DNA of 64,000 nucleotides, taken from Lactococcus formosensis. GTDB lineage: Bacteria; Bacillota; Bacilli; Lactobacillales; Streptococcaceae. The stretch covers positions 1 through 64,000 of the forward strand of contig NZ_BOVP01000008.1 of the NCBI RefSeq assembly GCF_018403745.1, in the 5' to 3' direction. Position numbers and translations under genes: made by a program. Numbering within the stretch: the first letter of the stretch is position 1; each line of letters opens with the position of its first letter. Under the pieces are notes generated by a model that had not been told where the DNA came from, ran no database searches, and worked only from the letters and a program-made list of their open reading frames with translations. This document shows positions 10,207 through 18,823 of this stretch, piece by piece.

Positions 10207-10980
10207 TTATTTGCCTTCAACGATTTCAGCAAGTTCTTCAAGTGATTCTTCTGAAGCAGCAGTATCTTTAACCGCAAGTTCAGCTTCTACTGAATCTTCG
10301 CCTTGACGACCTTCGATGATAGCGTCAGCCATTTTAGCAGTAATCAATTTAACTGCACGGATAGCATCATCGTTTGCTGGGATAATAACGTCGATTGGAT
10401 CTGGGTCAGCGTTTGTATCAACCATAGCTACAACTGGAATTCCCAATTTTTGAGCTTCTTGGATAGCGATTTGTTCATTGTGTGGATCAACAACGTACAT
10501 CACATCTGGGATGCGAGGCATGTCAGCGATACCACCGATGAATTTTTCAAGACGTTCGCGTTCTTTGTTCAAAAGTACAACTTCTTTCTTAGGTAAAACT
10601 TCGAAAGTTCCGTCTTCTTCCATTTTGTTGATTGATTTAAGGCGTGCCACACGTTTTTGGATAGTATTCCAGTTAGTGAGCATACCACCAAGCCAACGGT
10701 GGTTTACATAGTATTGACCAGCACGAAGTGCTTCTTCTTTAACAGCTTCTGAAGCTTGTTTTTTAGTACCAACAAAAAGTACTACAGCACCTTCAGATGA
10801 AGCGTTACGTACATAGTTGTAAGCATCGTCAACAAGTTTAACTGTTTTTTGAAGGTCGATAACGTGGATACCATTACGTTCTGTGAAGATGTATGGTTTC
10901 ATTTTTGGGTTCCAACGACGAGTTTGGTGACCGAAGTGAACACCAGCTTCAAGAAGTTGTTTCATTGAAATAACTGACAT
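10207..10980 (-). CDS. rpsB: 30S ribosomal protein S2
   Basis: The 257-aa protein begins [27 protein letters not shown] in bacterial S2 fashion and contains the conserved [13 protein letters not shown] and [12 protein letters not shown] blocks. S2 is a late-binding small-subunit protein needed for S1 docking. The ATG has an AAAGGAG site. About 115 nt of transcribed leader precede it, which suits feedback control by S2 as reported in other bacteria. The C-terminal tail is acidic and ends in EIVEGK. Confidence 0.97.
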   Translation of the reverse strand: MSVISMKQLLEAGVHFGHQTRRWNPKMKPYIFTERNGIHVIDLQKTVKLVDDAYNYVRNASSEGAVVLFVGTKKQASEAVKEEALRAGQYYVNHRWLGGMLTNWNTIQKRVARLKSINKMEEDGTFEVLPKKEVVLLNKERERLEKFIGGIADMPRIPDVMYVVDPHNEQIAIQEAQKLGIPVVAMVDTNADPDPIDVIIPANDDAIRAVKLITAKMADAIIEGRQGEDSVEAELAVKDTAASEESLEELAEIVEGK

Positions 10981-11096
10981 ATTAATGTCTCCTTTTAAAA
11001 TAGTTTTTTCCTCTTTCGACTGTCAGCCAATGCCGCTACAACGTGTGCACTACGACACCGTCAAGTCAAAATGTGAAATTATTGCCCATAGACAAC
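10981..11096 (-). promoter_or_regulatory. Long 5' leader of rpsB, candidate S2 autoregulatory RNA
   Basis: From the likely start (about 11096) to the ATG there are about 115 nt, including two related GTCGTAG/GTTGTAG segments. S2 leaders are known in bacteria, but I could not draw a decisive fold by eye. Confidence 0.35.
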
Positions 11097-11102
11097 ACTA
11101 CT

Positions 11103-11131
11103 ATTATACACTAAACATCCCCTTATTGCAA
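11103..11131 (-). promoter_or_regulatory. rpsB-tsf promoter
   Basis: TTGCAA (11126-11131) and TATAAT (11103-11108) read on the minus strand with a 17-bp spacer. Confidence 0.7.
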
Positions 11132-11254
11132 GAGCTTGTTGCACCATTTTATTGGCTTCTCTACTTTCGCAAATTGCGAGAGATTTAGTTTCCTGAAAAC
11201 GCTCATTTATGATAAAATAATTATACGAATATTAAATGTTAAAGGAGCCAAGAT

Positions 11255-12295
11255 ATGCGTGAAAAAATTCTTGTTGGTGGTTACACTAAGCGTGAATCAA
11301 AGGGGATTTACAGTTTTGACTTAGATATTTCAAAGGAAGAACTTTCTAATCTAACAGAAGTTGCTCATGTTCAAAATGCAACTTATTTTGCTTTGGATAA
11401 AACAAAACAACATCTTTACACTTGTGCCGCAGATGAAAACGGTGGCGGTATCGCTGCACTCAGCTATAAGAGAGGAAAGACTGAGCTCCTCAATTATGTT
11501 ACTAGCGTTGGCGCACCGCTTTGCTATGTGGCTGTCGATAATAAGCGTGGCTTTGTTTACGGAGCAAATTATCACTTAGGGGAAATCCGAGTCTATAAAA
11601 TTCAAAAAGATGGTTCACTTGCCTTAACAGATACTGTAAAGCATGAAGGTGATGGTTCAAAGATCAACCCTGGACAAGAACGCCCACATGTTCATTATGC
11701 AGATCTTACACCCGACGGACGGTTGGTTACATGTGATTTGGGTACAGATGAGATTACAGTTTACGATGTGGTTGGCGAAGAGGGCAAGCTTTCTCTCGTA
11801 AGTCTCTACCGTATGCCTGCAGGTACTGGGGTACGTCATCTCACTTTCCATCCTAATGGTAAAATCGCTTACGCTATTGGTGAGTTTTCTTCTACTGTAA
11901 CTGTCCTTAGCTACAATGAAGAAAAAGGCCGCTTTGCTGCACTTGAAACAATTAGTACTCTCCCCGTAGATTTTGAAGGCACAAAGAGCGCAGCTGCTCT
12001 CCGTCTTTCTTCCGATGGTGCTTTTCTCTATGCTTCAAACCGCGGTCATAATTCGATCGCCATCTACAGTGTTAGCCCCTTAGGAACAAAAATAACTCTA
12101 GAAGATATTGTAAAAACTGAAGGTGAAACACCTCGAGACTTCAATTTCAATAGCACAGAAGATTTTATTATCGTGGCACACCAAGATAGCGATAATATCA
12201 GTCTTTTCCGCCGCAATAGGAAAACAGGAATGCTCACACTTAAGCAAAAAGACTTTTATAGCCCTGAGGGCACATGTATTTTACCAACACTTTAA
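11255..12295 (+). CDS. pgl: 6-phosphogluconolactonase, seven-bladed propeller type
   Basis: The 346-aa protein matches the YkgB/Pgl lactonase family (COG2706), with repeating beta-propeller units such as FALDKTKQHLYTC, HVHYADLTPDGRLVTCDLG and RHLTFHPNGKIAYAIGE. It would hydrolyse 6-phosphogluconolactone in the oxidative pentose phosphate pathway. The preceding enzyme, Zwf, is encoded 45 kb away in this window. AAGGAG precedes the ATG, and a TGATAAAAT -10 (11210-11218) gives a short leader. A GC-rich hairpin terminates it. Confidence 0.85.
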   Translation: MREKILVGGYTKRESKGIYSFDLDISKEELSNLTEVAHVQNATYFALDKTKQHLYTCAADENGGGIAALSYKRGKTELLNYVTSVGAPLCYVAVDNKRGFVYGANYHLGEIRVYKIQKDGSLALTDTVKHEGDGSKINPGQERPHVHYADLTPDGRLVTCDLGTDEITVYDVVGEEGKLSLVSLYRMPAGTGVRHLTFHPNGKIAYAIGEFSSTVTVLSYNEEKGRFAALETISTLPVDFEGTKSAAALRLSSDGAFLYASNRGHNSIAIYSVSPLGTKITLEDIVKTEGETPRDFNFNSTEDFIIVAHQDSDNISLFRRNRKTGMLTLKQKDFYSPEGTCILPTL

Positions 12296-12296
12296 T

Positions 12297-12322
12297 GAAA
12301 ACCGCCACTCAGGCGGTTTTCT
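12297..12322 (+). terminator. pgl terminator
   Basis: GAAAACCGCC (12297-12306) pairs with GGCGGTTTTC (12312-12321) around ACTCA, immediately after the stop codon. Confidence 0.75.
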
Positions 12323-12359
12323 TATCATTAAAATGCGAATAGTATTTCATCAAAAAAGT

Positions 12360-12377
12360 TTGTGTGATTTTACACAA
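12360..12377 (+). promoter_or_regulatory. Rex operator upstream of adhE
   Basis: The 18-bp TTGTG-N8-CACAA palindrome matches the Rex consensus and lies just upstream of the adhE -35. Rex leaves DNA when NADH rises, which would induce the fermentative dehydrogenase. A second imperfect copy overlaps the ribosome-binding-site region at about 12418-12434. Confidence 0.7.
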
Positions 12378-12383
12378 TATTAT

Positions 12384-12412
12384 TTGACAGCACTTTCAAA
12401 GTTTGTTAGAAT
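12384..12412 (+). promoter_or_regulatory. adhE promoter
   Basis: Consensus TTGACA (12384-12389) and TAGAAT (12407-12412) with a 17-bp spacer lie between two Rex-like sites. Confidence 0.75.
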
Positions 12413-12449
12413 GATAACGTGATAAATTTCACAAAGGAGAAATTTAAAT

Positions 12450-15143
12450 ATGTCAAGCAAGAATACGAAAAAAGAACTAACAGCCGATGATAAAGTTGCG
12501 CTTGCGAAAAAAGCAGAGCAATATACAGACGGTCTTGTCAAAAAAGCACATCAAGCTGCTTTACAATTTGAAGGCTACACACAAGTGCAAGTAGATAAAA
12601 TTGTCGCAGCAATGGCTTTAGCAGCAAGTGAACATTCCCTTGAACTCGCGCACGAAGCCCATAATGAAACAGGCCGAGGCATAGTTGAGGATAAGGATAC
12701 TAAAAATCGCTTTGCTTCAGAATCTGTTTATAACTCAATTAAAAATGACAAAACAGTAGGAGTAATTAGCGAGAACAAAGTTGCTGGTTCAGTAGAAATT
12801 GCAGCCCCTTTAGGTGTGCTTGCAGGAATCGTACCAACTACCAACCCTACTTCTACAACAATTTTCAAATCACTCTTAACAGCAAAAACACGAAATGCTA
12901 TCGTTTTCGCCTTTCACCCTCAAGCTCAAAATTGTTCCTCTCATGCTGCGCGTATTGTCTACGAAGCTGCCTTGAAAGCTGGGGCGCCCGAAAACTTTAT
13001 CCAATGGGTCGAAGATCCAAGCCTGTACAACACTACTGCACTTATCCAAAACCACGGCATTGCTTCTATCCTAGCTACAGGTGGACCAGGTATGGTTAAT
13101 GCAGCGCTCAAATCGGGCAATCCTTCACTAGGAGTGGGCGCAGGTAATGGTGCCGTCTTCGTTGATGCTACCGCGAATGTGGATCGTGCAGTTGAAGACC
13201 TCCTACTTTCTAAACGGTTTGATAATGGCATGATTTGCGCTACCGAAAACTCTGCCGTAGTTGCTGCAGAAATTTACGATGAATTCCTCGAAAAACTTCA
13301 AGCTCACGGTGCTTACAATGTTCCAAAGGAAGATTATCCAGCCATTGAAAAATTTGTTTTCGTTGAGCGTGCCGGTGAAGGCTTCGGAGTAACTGGTCCG
13401 GTTGCCGGTCGCCCTGGCCCATGGATTGCTGAACAAGCAGGGGTAAAAGTACCTGAAGGTAAAGATGTCCTTCTCTTTGAATTGGATGAAAAAAACATTG
13501 GTGAAGCTCTCTCTTCTGAAAAGCTTAGCCCGCTTTTGTCAATCTACAAATCTACCTCTCGTGAAAATGGTACTACAATCGTTCAAAAACTCTTAGCTTA
13601 TCAAGGTGCTGGACATAACGCGGCTATCCAGATAGGTGCACAAGACGATCCGTTCGTGAAAGAATATGCTGATGCTATTGGTGCCGCACGTATCTTAGTT
13701 AATCAACCAGATTCTATTGGTGGCGTTGGTGACATCTATACTGATGCAATGCGTCCATCACTGACTTTAGGAACTGGTTCATGGGGGAAAAATTCAATCT
13801 CACACAATTTGAGTACATATGATCTATTGAATATTAAAACAGTGGCACGTCGTCGTAATCGCCCTCAATGGGTTCGTCTGCCAAAAGAAATTTACTACGA
13901 AAACAACTCTATCTCTTATCTACAGGAAATGCCCAATATCGAACGTGCCTTTGTCGTTACAGACCACGGTATGTTACAATTCGGATTTGTCGATCACATG
14001 CTTGAGCAATTGGCTGTCCGTGAAACGCAAGTGCAAACTTCAATATATGGTTCTGTAAAACCTGATCCAACGCTTTCACAAGCCATTGAGATTGCACGAC
14101 AAATGGCAGATTTCAAACCTGATACAGTTATCGCACTCGGCGGTGGTTCTCCGCTTGATGCAGCAAAAATTGGCCGCTTGATTTATGAATACTCTGTCCG
14201 TGGAGAGGTTGACCTCGATGATGACGTTGCATTAAAAGCTCTCTTTGAGCAATTGGCGCAAAAATTCATCGATATTCGTAAACGTATCGTCAAATTCCCG
14301 CATCAAGATCAAACGCAATTGGTATGTATCCCGACCACTTCTGGTACAGGTTCTGAAGTAACACCCTTTGCTGTTATCACTGATGATGAAACCCATGTTA
14401 AATATCCTTTAGCTGATTATCAACTTACACCTCAAGTAGCTATTGTTGACCCTGAGTTTGTTATGACCGTGCCAAAACGTACTGTGGCTTGGTCAGGTAT
14501 TGATGCCCTCAGTCACGCGCTCGAATCCTATGTTTCAGTCATGGCTTCGGATTATACTAAACCATTATCCCTTCGTGCCATTAAGTTAATTTTTGATAAT
14601 TTGACAACCTCATACCACTATGATCCGTCTCAACCTTCCAAAGAAGGACAAGTCGCACGCGCAAACATGCATAATGCAGCAACCTTAGCTGGTATGGCCT
14701 TTGCTAATGCATTTCTCGGTATTAATCACTCCCTAGCCCACAAAGTGGGTGGTGAGTTTGAATTACCACATGGTTTAGCTATCGCTATCGCTATGCCTCA
14801 CGTCATTAAATTTAACGCTGTAACAGGAAACGTTAAACGTACACCATACCCACGTTATGAGATTTACCGTGCCCAAGAAGATTACGCTGAAATTGCGCGT
14901 TATATTGGTCTTACAGGTAAAGATGATGCGGAACTCGTAGACAAACTTATTAAGGAAATTAAAAAATTGACGGACAGCATCGATATCGACGTCACTCTAT
15001 CAGGAAATGGTGTTGATAAAAACCACTTGGAGCGTGAACTCGATAAGCTTGCAAACCTTGTTTATGATGATCAATGCACACCTGGCAATCCCCGCCAACC
15101 AAGTATTTCTGAGCTTAAAACACTCTTACAAGATCAATATTAA
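12450..15143 (+). CDS. adhE: Bifunctional acetaldehyde-CoA/alcohol dehydrogenase
   Basis: The 897-aa protein fuses an N-terminal CoA-dependent aldehyde dehydrogenase (roughly 1-440) to a C-terminal iron-dependent alcohol dehydrogenase (roughly 460-897). The aldehyde half has catalytic Cys263 in GMICATENS. The alcohol half has the GGGSPLDAAK nucleotide motif and the iron-binding region ending in INHSLAHKVGGEF and LPHG. AdhE reduces acetyl-CoA to ethanol and regenerates NAD+ in mixed-acid fermentation; family members form filaments called spirosomes. An AAAGGAG site precedes the ATG. The Rex box suggests control by the NADH/NAD+ ratio. Confidence 0.97.
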   Translation: MSSKNTKKELTADDKVALAKKAEQYTDGLVKKAHQAALQFEGYTQVQVDKIVAAMALAASEHSLELAHEAHNETGRGIVEDKDTKNRFASESVYNSIKNDKTVGVISENKVAGSVEIAAPLGVLAGIVPTTNPTSTTIFKSLLTAKTRNAIVFAFHPQAQNCSSHAARIVYEAALKAGAPENFIQWVEDPSLYNTTALIQNHGIASILATGGPGMVNAALKSGNPSLGVGAGNGAVFVDATANVDRAVEDLLLSKRFDNGMICATENSAVVAAEIYDEFLEKLQAHGAYNVPKEDYPAIEKFVFVERAGEGFGVTGPVAGRPGPWIAEQAGVKVPEGKDVLLFELDEKNIGEALSSEKLSPLLSIYKSTSRENGTTIVQKLLAYQGAGHNAAIQIGAQDDPFVKEYADAIGAARILVNQPDSIGGVGDIYTDAMRPSLTLGTGSWGKNSISHNLSTYDLLNIKTVARRRNRPQWVRLPKEIYYENNSISYLQEMPNIERAFVVTDHGMLQFGFVDHMLEQLAVRETQVQTSIYGSVKPDPTLSQAIEIARQMADFKPDTVIALGGGSPLDAAKIGRLIYEYSVRGEVDLDDDVALKALFEQLAQKFIDIRKRIVKFPHQDQTQLVCIPTTSGTGSEVTPFAVITDDETHVKYPLADYQLTPQVAIVDPEFVMTVPKRTVAWSGIDALSHALESYVSVMASDYTKPLSLRAIKLIFDNLTTSYHYDPSQPSKEGQVARANMHNAATLAGMAFANAFLGINHSLAHKVGGEFELPHGLAIAIAMPHVIKFNAVTGNVKRTPYPRYEIYRAQEDYAEIARYIGLTGKDDAELVDKLIKEIKKLTDSIDIDVTLSGNGVDKNHLERELDKLANLVYDDQCTPGNPRQPSISELKTLLQDQY

Positions 15144-15146
15144 GCA

Positions 15147-15178
15147 TAAAAAAAGCTGTAAATTACAGCTTTTTTTAT
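15147..15178. terminator. Bidirectional terminator between adhE and sepM
   Basis: A run of A, AGCTGTAA, its complement TTACAGCT and a run of T form a near-perfect symmetric hairpin between convergent genes. Confidence 0.8.
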
Positions 15179-16218
15179 TTTTCGAGATAATCTATTGCAT
15201 CTTGAATCGTCTTTACAGGTACGATTTTCATATCTGAATTCAACTTTTTAGCTGCCGCAAGCGCATCCGTGTAGTTATTTGTTGTACCAGAAGCCTTTGT
15301 CTGTTCTTCCGTTTCATCTGGGCAAAGGAAAATTTTTGCACCCGCATTACTTGCTGTAGCAACTTTTTTATCGACGCCACCTATTTGCCCGATGCTGCCA
15401 TCCTCATTGATAGTTCCAGTACCTGCAATTTCGCGTCCTTGACGTAAATCTTTGCCTGTAATTTGGCTATATATTTCCAAGGTAAACATCATACCAGCAC
15501 TCGGTCCGCCAATACTTCCGGCATCAATTTTAACTTCAGGGTCTGTCACAACTTGTGTGTGGTCTACTAAACCAATACCAATCCCCGTCTTACCATTACT
15601 CAGCTTAATATACTTCCCTGTGGCTTCATGATTACTGCCATCTACGCGTGTATAATTGATAGTAACGCTACCCCCAACTTTTTGTTGAGACACATAGTCA
15701 ATCATTTCAGTTGAAGATTTGAAAGTACGACCATTAACTGCTGTTATCGTATCCGAAAGTTGTAAGTCATTTTTAAATGTCGAATCCTCAGTAATGCTCA
15801 AAACATAAACACCTTGATACTTCATCTCATAAGGCTTCCCTGCCAACTTAAAGGCCTGATAAATAGCCGTGTTTTGCGCTGTCTGCATATAGAACTGATT
15901 AACCAAATCAAATTGCCGGTTGGTCATCCCGCCTGTCATCTCTTCACTACTCACAACAGTAGCAAAAGAGTTCGACTTGGAATAAAGCATACTTGCTGCA
16001 TTGGCGCGAACCATTTCAACTGTCGTTAAATAAAAGTTGCCTTTATGCTCATCTTTTTTCCCTGCGACATCAACCATTTGGTTAACTGGAATCGTTCCTC
16101 CTGGTTGCTCGATATAGTAAGGTAAGGGGAAGAACAACCCCACTATAACAAGAAGCGGTAGCGCGACGGCAAAGAATAGCTTTAGTTTTTTATGCTTTTT
16201 TATTTTTTCATTTTTCAT
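15175..16218 (-). CDS. SepM-like membrane PDZ/Lon-type serine protease
   Basis: The protein of about 347 aa has an N-terminal membrane helix ([18 protein letters not shown]), a PDZ domain in the middle ([26 protein letters not shown]) and a C-terminal Lon S16 domain with the catalytic serine in [11 protein letters not shown] and the lysine in [10 protein letters not shown]. Homologues include SepM of Streptococcus mutans, which trims competence pheromone; the substrate here is unknown. The frame also allows a start five codons upstream. The gene overlaps coaD and forms an rsmD-coaD-sepM operon. Confidence 0.85.
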   Translation of the reverse strand: MKNEKIKKHKKLKLFFAVALPLLVIVGLFFPLPYYIEQPGGTIPVNQMVDVAGKKDEHKGNFYLTTVEMVRANAASMLYSKSNSFATVVSSEEMTGGMTNRQFDLVNQFYMQTAQNTAIYQAFKLAGKPYEMKYQGVYVLSITEDSTFKNDLQLSDTITAVNGRTFKSSTEMIDYVSQQKVGGSVTINYTRVDGSNHEATGKYIKLSNGKTGIGIGLVDHTQVVTDPEVKIDAGSIGGPSAGMMFTLEIYSQITGKDLRQGREIAGTGTINEDGSIGQIGGVDKKVATASNAGAKIFLCPDETEEQTKASGTTNNYTDALAAAKKLNSDMKIVPVKTIQDAIDYLEK

Positions 16219-16705
16219 GTGCTTTTTTCTCATTCAGTGCTTCAATAACATTTGCAGGTAACCATTGGCTTAGATCTTGACCAAAATGATAAAGTTCACG
16301 CATCCGGGTAGAACTAATATTTTCGAGTTCTGGTTTTGCAGTCAGTAAGATGGTTTCCATCCCCGTCATTTCACGGTTAAAGTAAATCATATTTTTCTCA
16401 TAGTCTAAATCAGCCGCATTGCGAACTGAGCGTACAAGTGCCGTCACTTCTAATCGCTTCGCAATATTTACTGTTAAATCATTCGCATGTGCAATCACTT
16501 CCACATTAGTTAATTGTAAATCTGTTAAGGCTGTTTCGATTAGGGCTACACGCTCTTCTAAACTAAACAAAGGATTTTTAGCTTCATTTTTGAAAATGCC
16601 AATATAAAGCTTATCAAAAAGCTTGCTGGCACGTTCAACGATATCAAGATGACCTTTTGTGACTGGGTCAAAAGTGCCCGTAAATAAACCGATTTTATTT
16701 TTCAT
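16208..16705 (-). CDS. coaD: Phosphopantetheine adenylyltransferase
   Basis: The 165-aa CoaD transfers AMP from ATP to 4'-phosphopantetheine, the penultimate step of coenzyme A synthesis. The catalytic [14 protein letters not shown] motif is at residues 9-22, [13 protein letters not shown] is conserved, and ISSTRMRE provides the phosphate-binding end motif. Its start overlaps the end of rsmD by 11 nt and its end overlaps sepM. Confidence 0.97.
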   Translation of the reverse strand: MKNKIGLFTGTFDPVTKGHLDIVERASKLFDKLYIGIFKNEAKNPLFSLEERVALIETALTDLQLTNVEVIAHANDLTVNIAKRLEVTALVRSVRNAADLDYEKNMIYFNREMTGMETILLTAKPELENISSTRMRELYHFGQDLSQWLPANVIEALNEKKAHEK

Positions 16706-17234
16706 AGATGGTTACCTTTGAAATTCCATATACTTTTTCTTTACTCATAGACAACTGACCAATATGTTCTGGAAGATCTACGTCCTTGTCCGTTTCACAA
16801 ACAACGATGACATCATCTGCCAACAAGTCTTTTTCCTGCATTTGTTCTAGATTAGCAACAATGCTTTCTTTCGCATAAGGTGGATCTAACAAAACTAAGT
16901 TGAACTGTCCCGAAAGATGAGCTAAAGCACGCTCTGCTGGCATTTTAAGAAGTTGAAATTTTTTCTCTTCCTTGGTCATCTTAATATTTTCTGCAATCAC
17001 CAGCTGCGCTGAACGGTCTTTCTCAACCATCACAGCATTGTCCATCCCACGTGAGACAGCTTCGATAGCAAGTGAGCCTGAACCTGAGAACAAATCCAAG
17101 ACCCGACCGCCTTCAAAATATGGACCTATCATATTAAAAATCGCGCCCTTGACTTTGTCCGTCGTCGGACGTGTTGTTTTACCTGCTAATGTCTTGAGTG
17201 GTCTACCACCATAATTTCCTGCTACAACTCTCAT
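16695..17234 (-). CDS. rsmD: 16S rRNA (guanine966-N2)-methyltransferase RsmD
   Basis: The 179-aa protein begins [18 protein letters not shown], has SAM motif I in [15 protein letters not shown] and the base-methylating LLDPPYA motif. RsmD modifies G966 of 16S rRNA during 30S assembly. The frame is open 20 codons further upstream, but a TGCTATAAT element ends 6 nt before this ATG, so I choose this start and predict a leaderless mRNA. coaD and sepM follow in the operon. Confidence 0.95.
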   Translation of the reverse strand: MRVVAGNYGGRPLKTLAGKTTRPTTDKVKGAIFNMIGPYFEGGRVLDLFSGSGSLAIEAVSRGMDNAVMVEKDRSAQLVIAENIKMTKEEKKFQLLKMPAERALAHLSGQFNLVLLDPPYAKESIVANLEQMQEKDLLADDVIVVCETDKDVDLPEHIGQLSMSKEKVYGISKVTIYEK

Positions 17235-17240
17235 TGCTCT

Positions 17241-17249
17241 ATTATAGCA
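17241..17249 (-). promoter_or_regulatory. Extended -10 of rsmD operon (leaderless)
   Basis: TGC-TATAAT on the minus strand ends 6 nt before the rsmD ATG. Confidence 0.7.
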
Positions 17250-17277
17250 CACTGTGCCTTCTTCGCCCATAAGCATA

Positions 17278-17312
17278 AAAAAGTCACAGTTCAATGAACT
17301 GTGGCTTTTGTT
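17278..17312 (-). terminator. pgi terminator
   Basis: GTCACAGTTCA (17283-17293) pairs with TGAACTGTGGC (17295-17305) with one wobble, then a U run on the minus strand. Confidence 0.75.
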
Positions 17313-17328
17313 TTTATCTCATTTTTGA

Positions 17329-18675
17329 TTAAAGACGTGCGTTCAATTCGGCACTCAATTCTTCAAATCCTGGTTTACCAAGAAGCGCAAACATGTTACG
17401 TTTGTAAGCTTCAACACCTGGTTGGTCAAACGGATTGATACCGTTCAAGTAACCAGAGATTGCGATTGCAAGTTCAAAGAAGTAGATAGTGTAACCTAAA
17501 GTGAATTCATCTTGCTCAGGCAAAGTAACGATCATGTTTGGTACGTCACCATCTGTGTGGGCAAGGAGAACACCGTCAGCTGCTTTTTTGTTGACGAAGT
17601 CAACATCTTTACCTTGCAAGTAGCCAAGACCATCAAGGTCAGCTTCAAGCTCAGGGATGTTAATATTTTTGCGTGGTTTTTCAACACGGATAGCTGTTTC
17701 AAATACAGAACGTGTACCTTCTTGGATAAATTGACCCAATGAGTGCAAATCTGTTGAGAAGTTTGCTGATGTTGGGTAAATACCTTTTTGGTCTTTACCT
17801 TCAGATTCGCCAGCCAATTGTTTCCACCATTCTGAGAAGTATTGCAATGATGGCTCATAGTTAATCAAGATTTCTGAAAGTTTGCCTTTGCGGTAAAGGA
17901 TATTACGAAGTGCTGCATAGGCATAAGCATCATTTTCACGTACATCTGTAGCTGTATATTCTTTACGCGCTGCGTTAGCACCTTCCATAAGGGCTGTGAT
18001 ATCAGCACCTGATGCTGCGATAGGCAAGAGCCCAACAGCCGTCAAAACTGAGAAACGTCCGCCAACTGAGTCTGGAACAACAAAAGTATCCCAGTTGTTT
18101 GCATCAGCATTAACTTTAACCGCACCTTTTTCTTTATCTGTTGTTGCATAGATACGTTTATTTGCTTCTTCACGGCCATATTTTTTAACCAAAAGTTCTT
18201 CAAAGACACGGAAAGCAATTGCTGGTTCAGTTGTTGTCCCTGATTTAGAAATAACATTAACAGAGAAATCTTTATCTGCAACATATTCTACCAAGTCTGA
18301 GAGGTAGCTTGAAGAAATTGAATTTCCTGCATAAAGAATTTGTGGTGCTTTACGTTCTTCTTTTGATTGAAGATTAACAAAGCTATTGTTCAAGAAATCA
18401 ATTGCAGCGCGGGCACCAAGGTATGAACCACCGATACCGATAACAATAAGAACTTCTGAATCAGATTGAATTTTACTTGCTGCTTTTTGGATACGAGCAA
18501 ACTCTTCTTTATCATAGTCTTCTGGAAGATCTAACCAACCGATGAAGTCAGAACCCGCACCAGTTCCTTCACGAAGAAGTTTATCTGCGCCGTCAACTTG
18601 CCATTGAATTTCGTCAAGTTCTTTATCAGCCACAAATGGTTTCAATTTAGAATAGTCAAATTTAATATGTGCCAT
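17329..18675 (-). CDS. pgi: Glucose-6-phosphate isomerase
   Basis: The 448-aa enzyme interconverts glucose-6-phosphate and fructose-6-phosphate at the top of glycolysis. It has the SIS-type [16 protein letters not shown] block, [14 protein letters not shown] for phosphate binding and the C-terminal [12 protein letters not shown] signature. The length is that of the short Gram-positive Pgi type. An AAGGAGAG site precedes the ATG, and a good promoter lies about 35 bp upstream. It is a single-gene unit between terminators. Confidence 0.97.
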   Translation of the reverse strand: MAHIKFDYSKLKPFVADKELDEIQWQVDGADKLLREGTGAGSDFIGWLDLPEDYDKEEFARIQKAASKIQSDSEVLIVIGIGGSYLGARAAIDFLNNSFVNLQSKEERKAPQILYAGNSISSSYLSDLVEYVADKDFSVNVISKSGTTTEPAIAFRVFEELLVKKYGREEANKRIYATTDKEKGAVKVNADANNWDTFVVPDSVGGRFSVLTAVGLLPIAASGADITALMEGANAARKEYTATDVRENDAYAYAALRNILYRKGKLSEILINYEPSLQYFSEWWKQLAGESEGKDQKGIYPTSANFSTDLHSLGQFIQEGTRSVFETAIRVEKPRKNINIPELEADLDGLGYLQGKDVDFVNKKAADGVLLAHTDGDVPNMIVTLPEQDEFTLGYTIYFFELAIAISGYLNGINPFDQPGVEAYKRNMFALLGKPGFEELSAELNARL

Positions 18676-18709
18676 CTTATATCTCTCCTTAGAGTTTTTT
18701 TCTTTGTTT

Positions 18710-18738
18710 ATTTTATCACTTTTTCACAGCTTTAACAA
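18710..18738 (-). promoter_or_regulatory. pgi promoter
   Basis: TTGTTA (18733-18738) and extended TGA-TAAAAT (-10 at 18710-18715) on the minus strand have a 17-bp spacer. Confidence 0.65.
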
Positions 18739-18781
18739 GAAATGAAAATTTAAGATATTGTAAAGCTATCTATACCAAAAA

Positions 18782-18811
18782 GAAAAAGTTCCCACAATTA
18801 GGAACTTTTCC
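18782..18811 (-). terminator. valS terminator
   Basis: GAAAAAGTTCC (18782-18792) pairs with GGAACTTTTC (18801-18810); U residues follow on the minus strand. Confidence 0.7.
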
Positions 18812-18823
18812 ATGACTCATCGA

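Noticed and set aside
11224..11231. TACGAATA, identical to the streptococcal ComX (cin) box, upstream of pgl
   Set aside because: A normal TGATAAAAT -10 lies just upstream, pgl has no competence role, and an 8-mer of this composition can occur by chance.
12123..12422. 99-codon frame spanning the pgl end and adhE promoter
   Set aside because: It runs through a terminator, a Rex box and a consensus promoter, so it is not coding.
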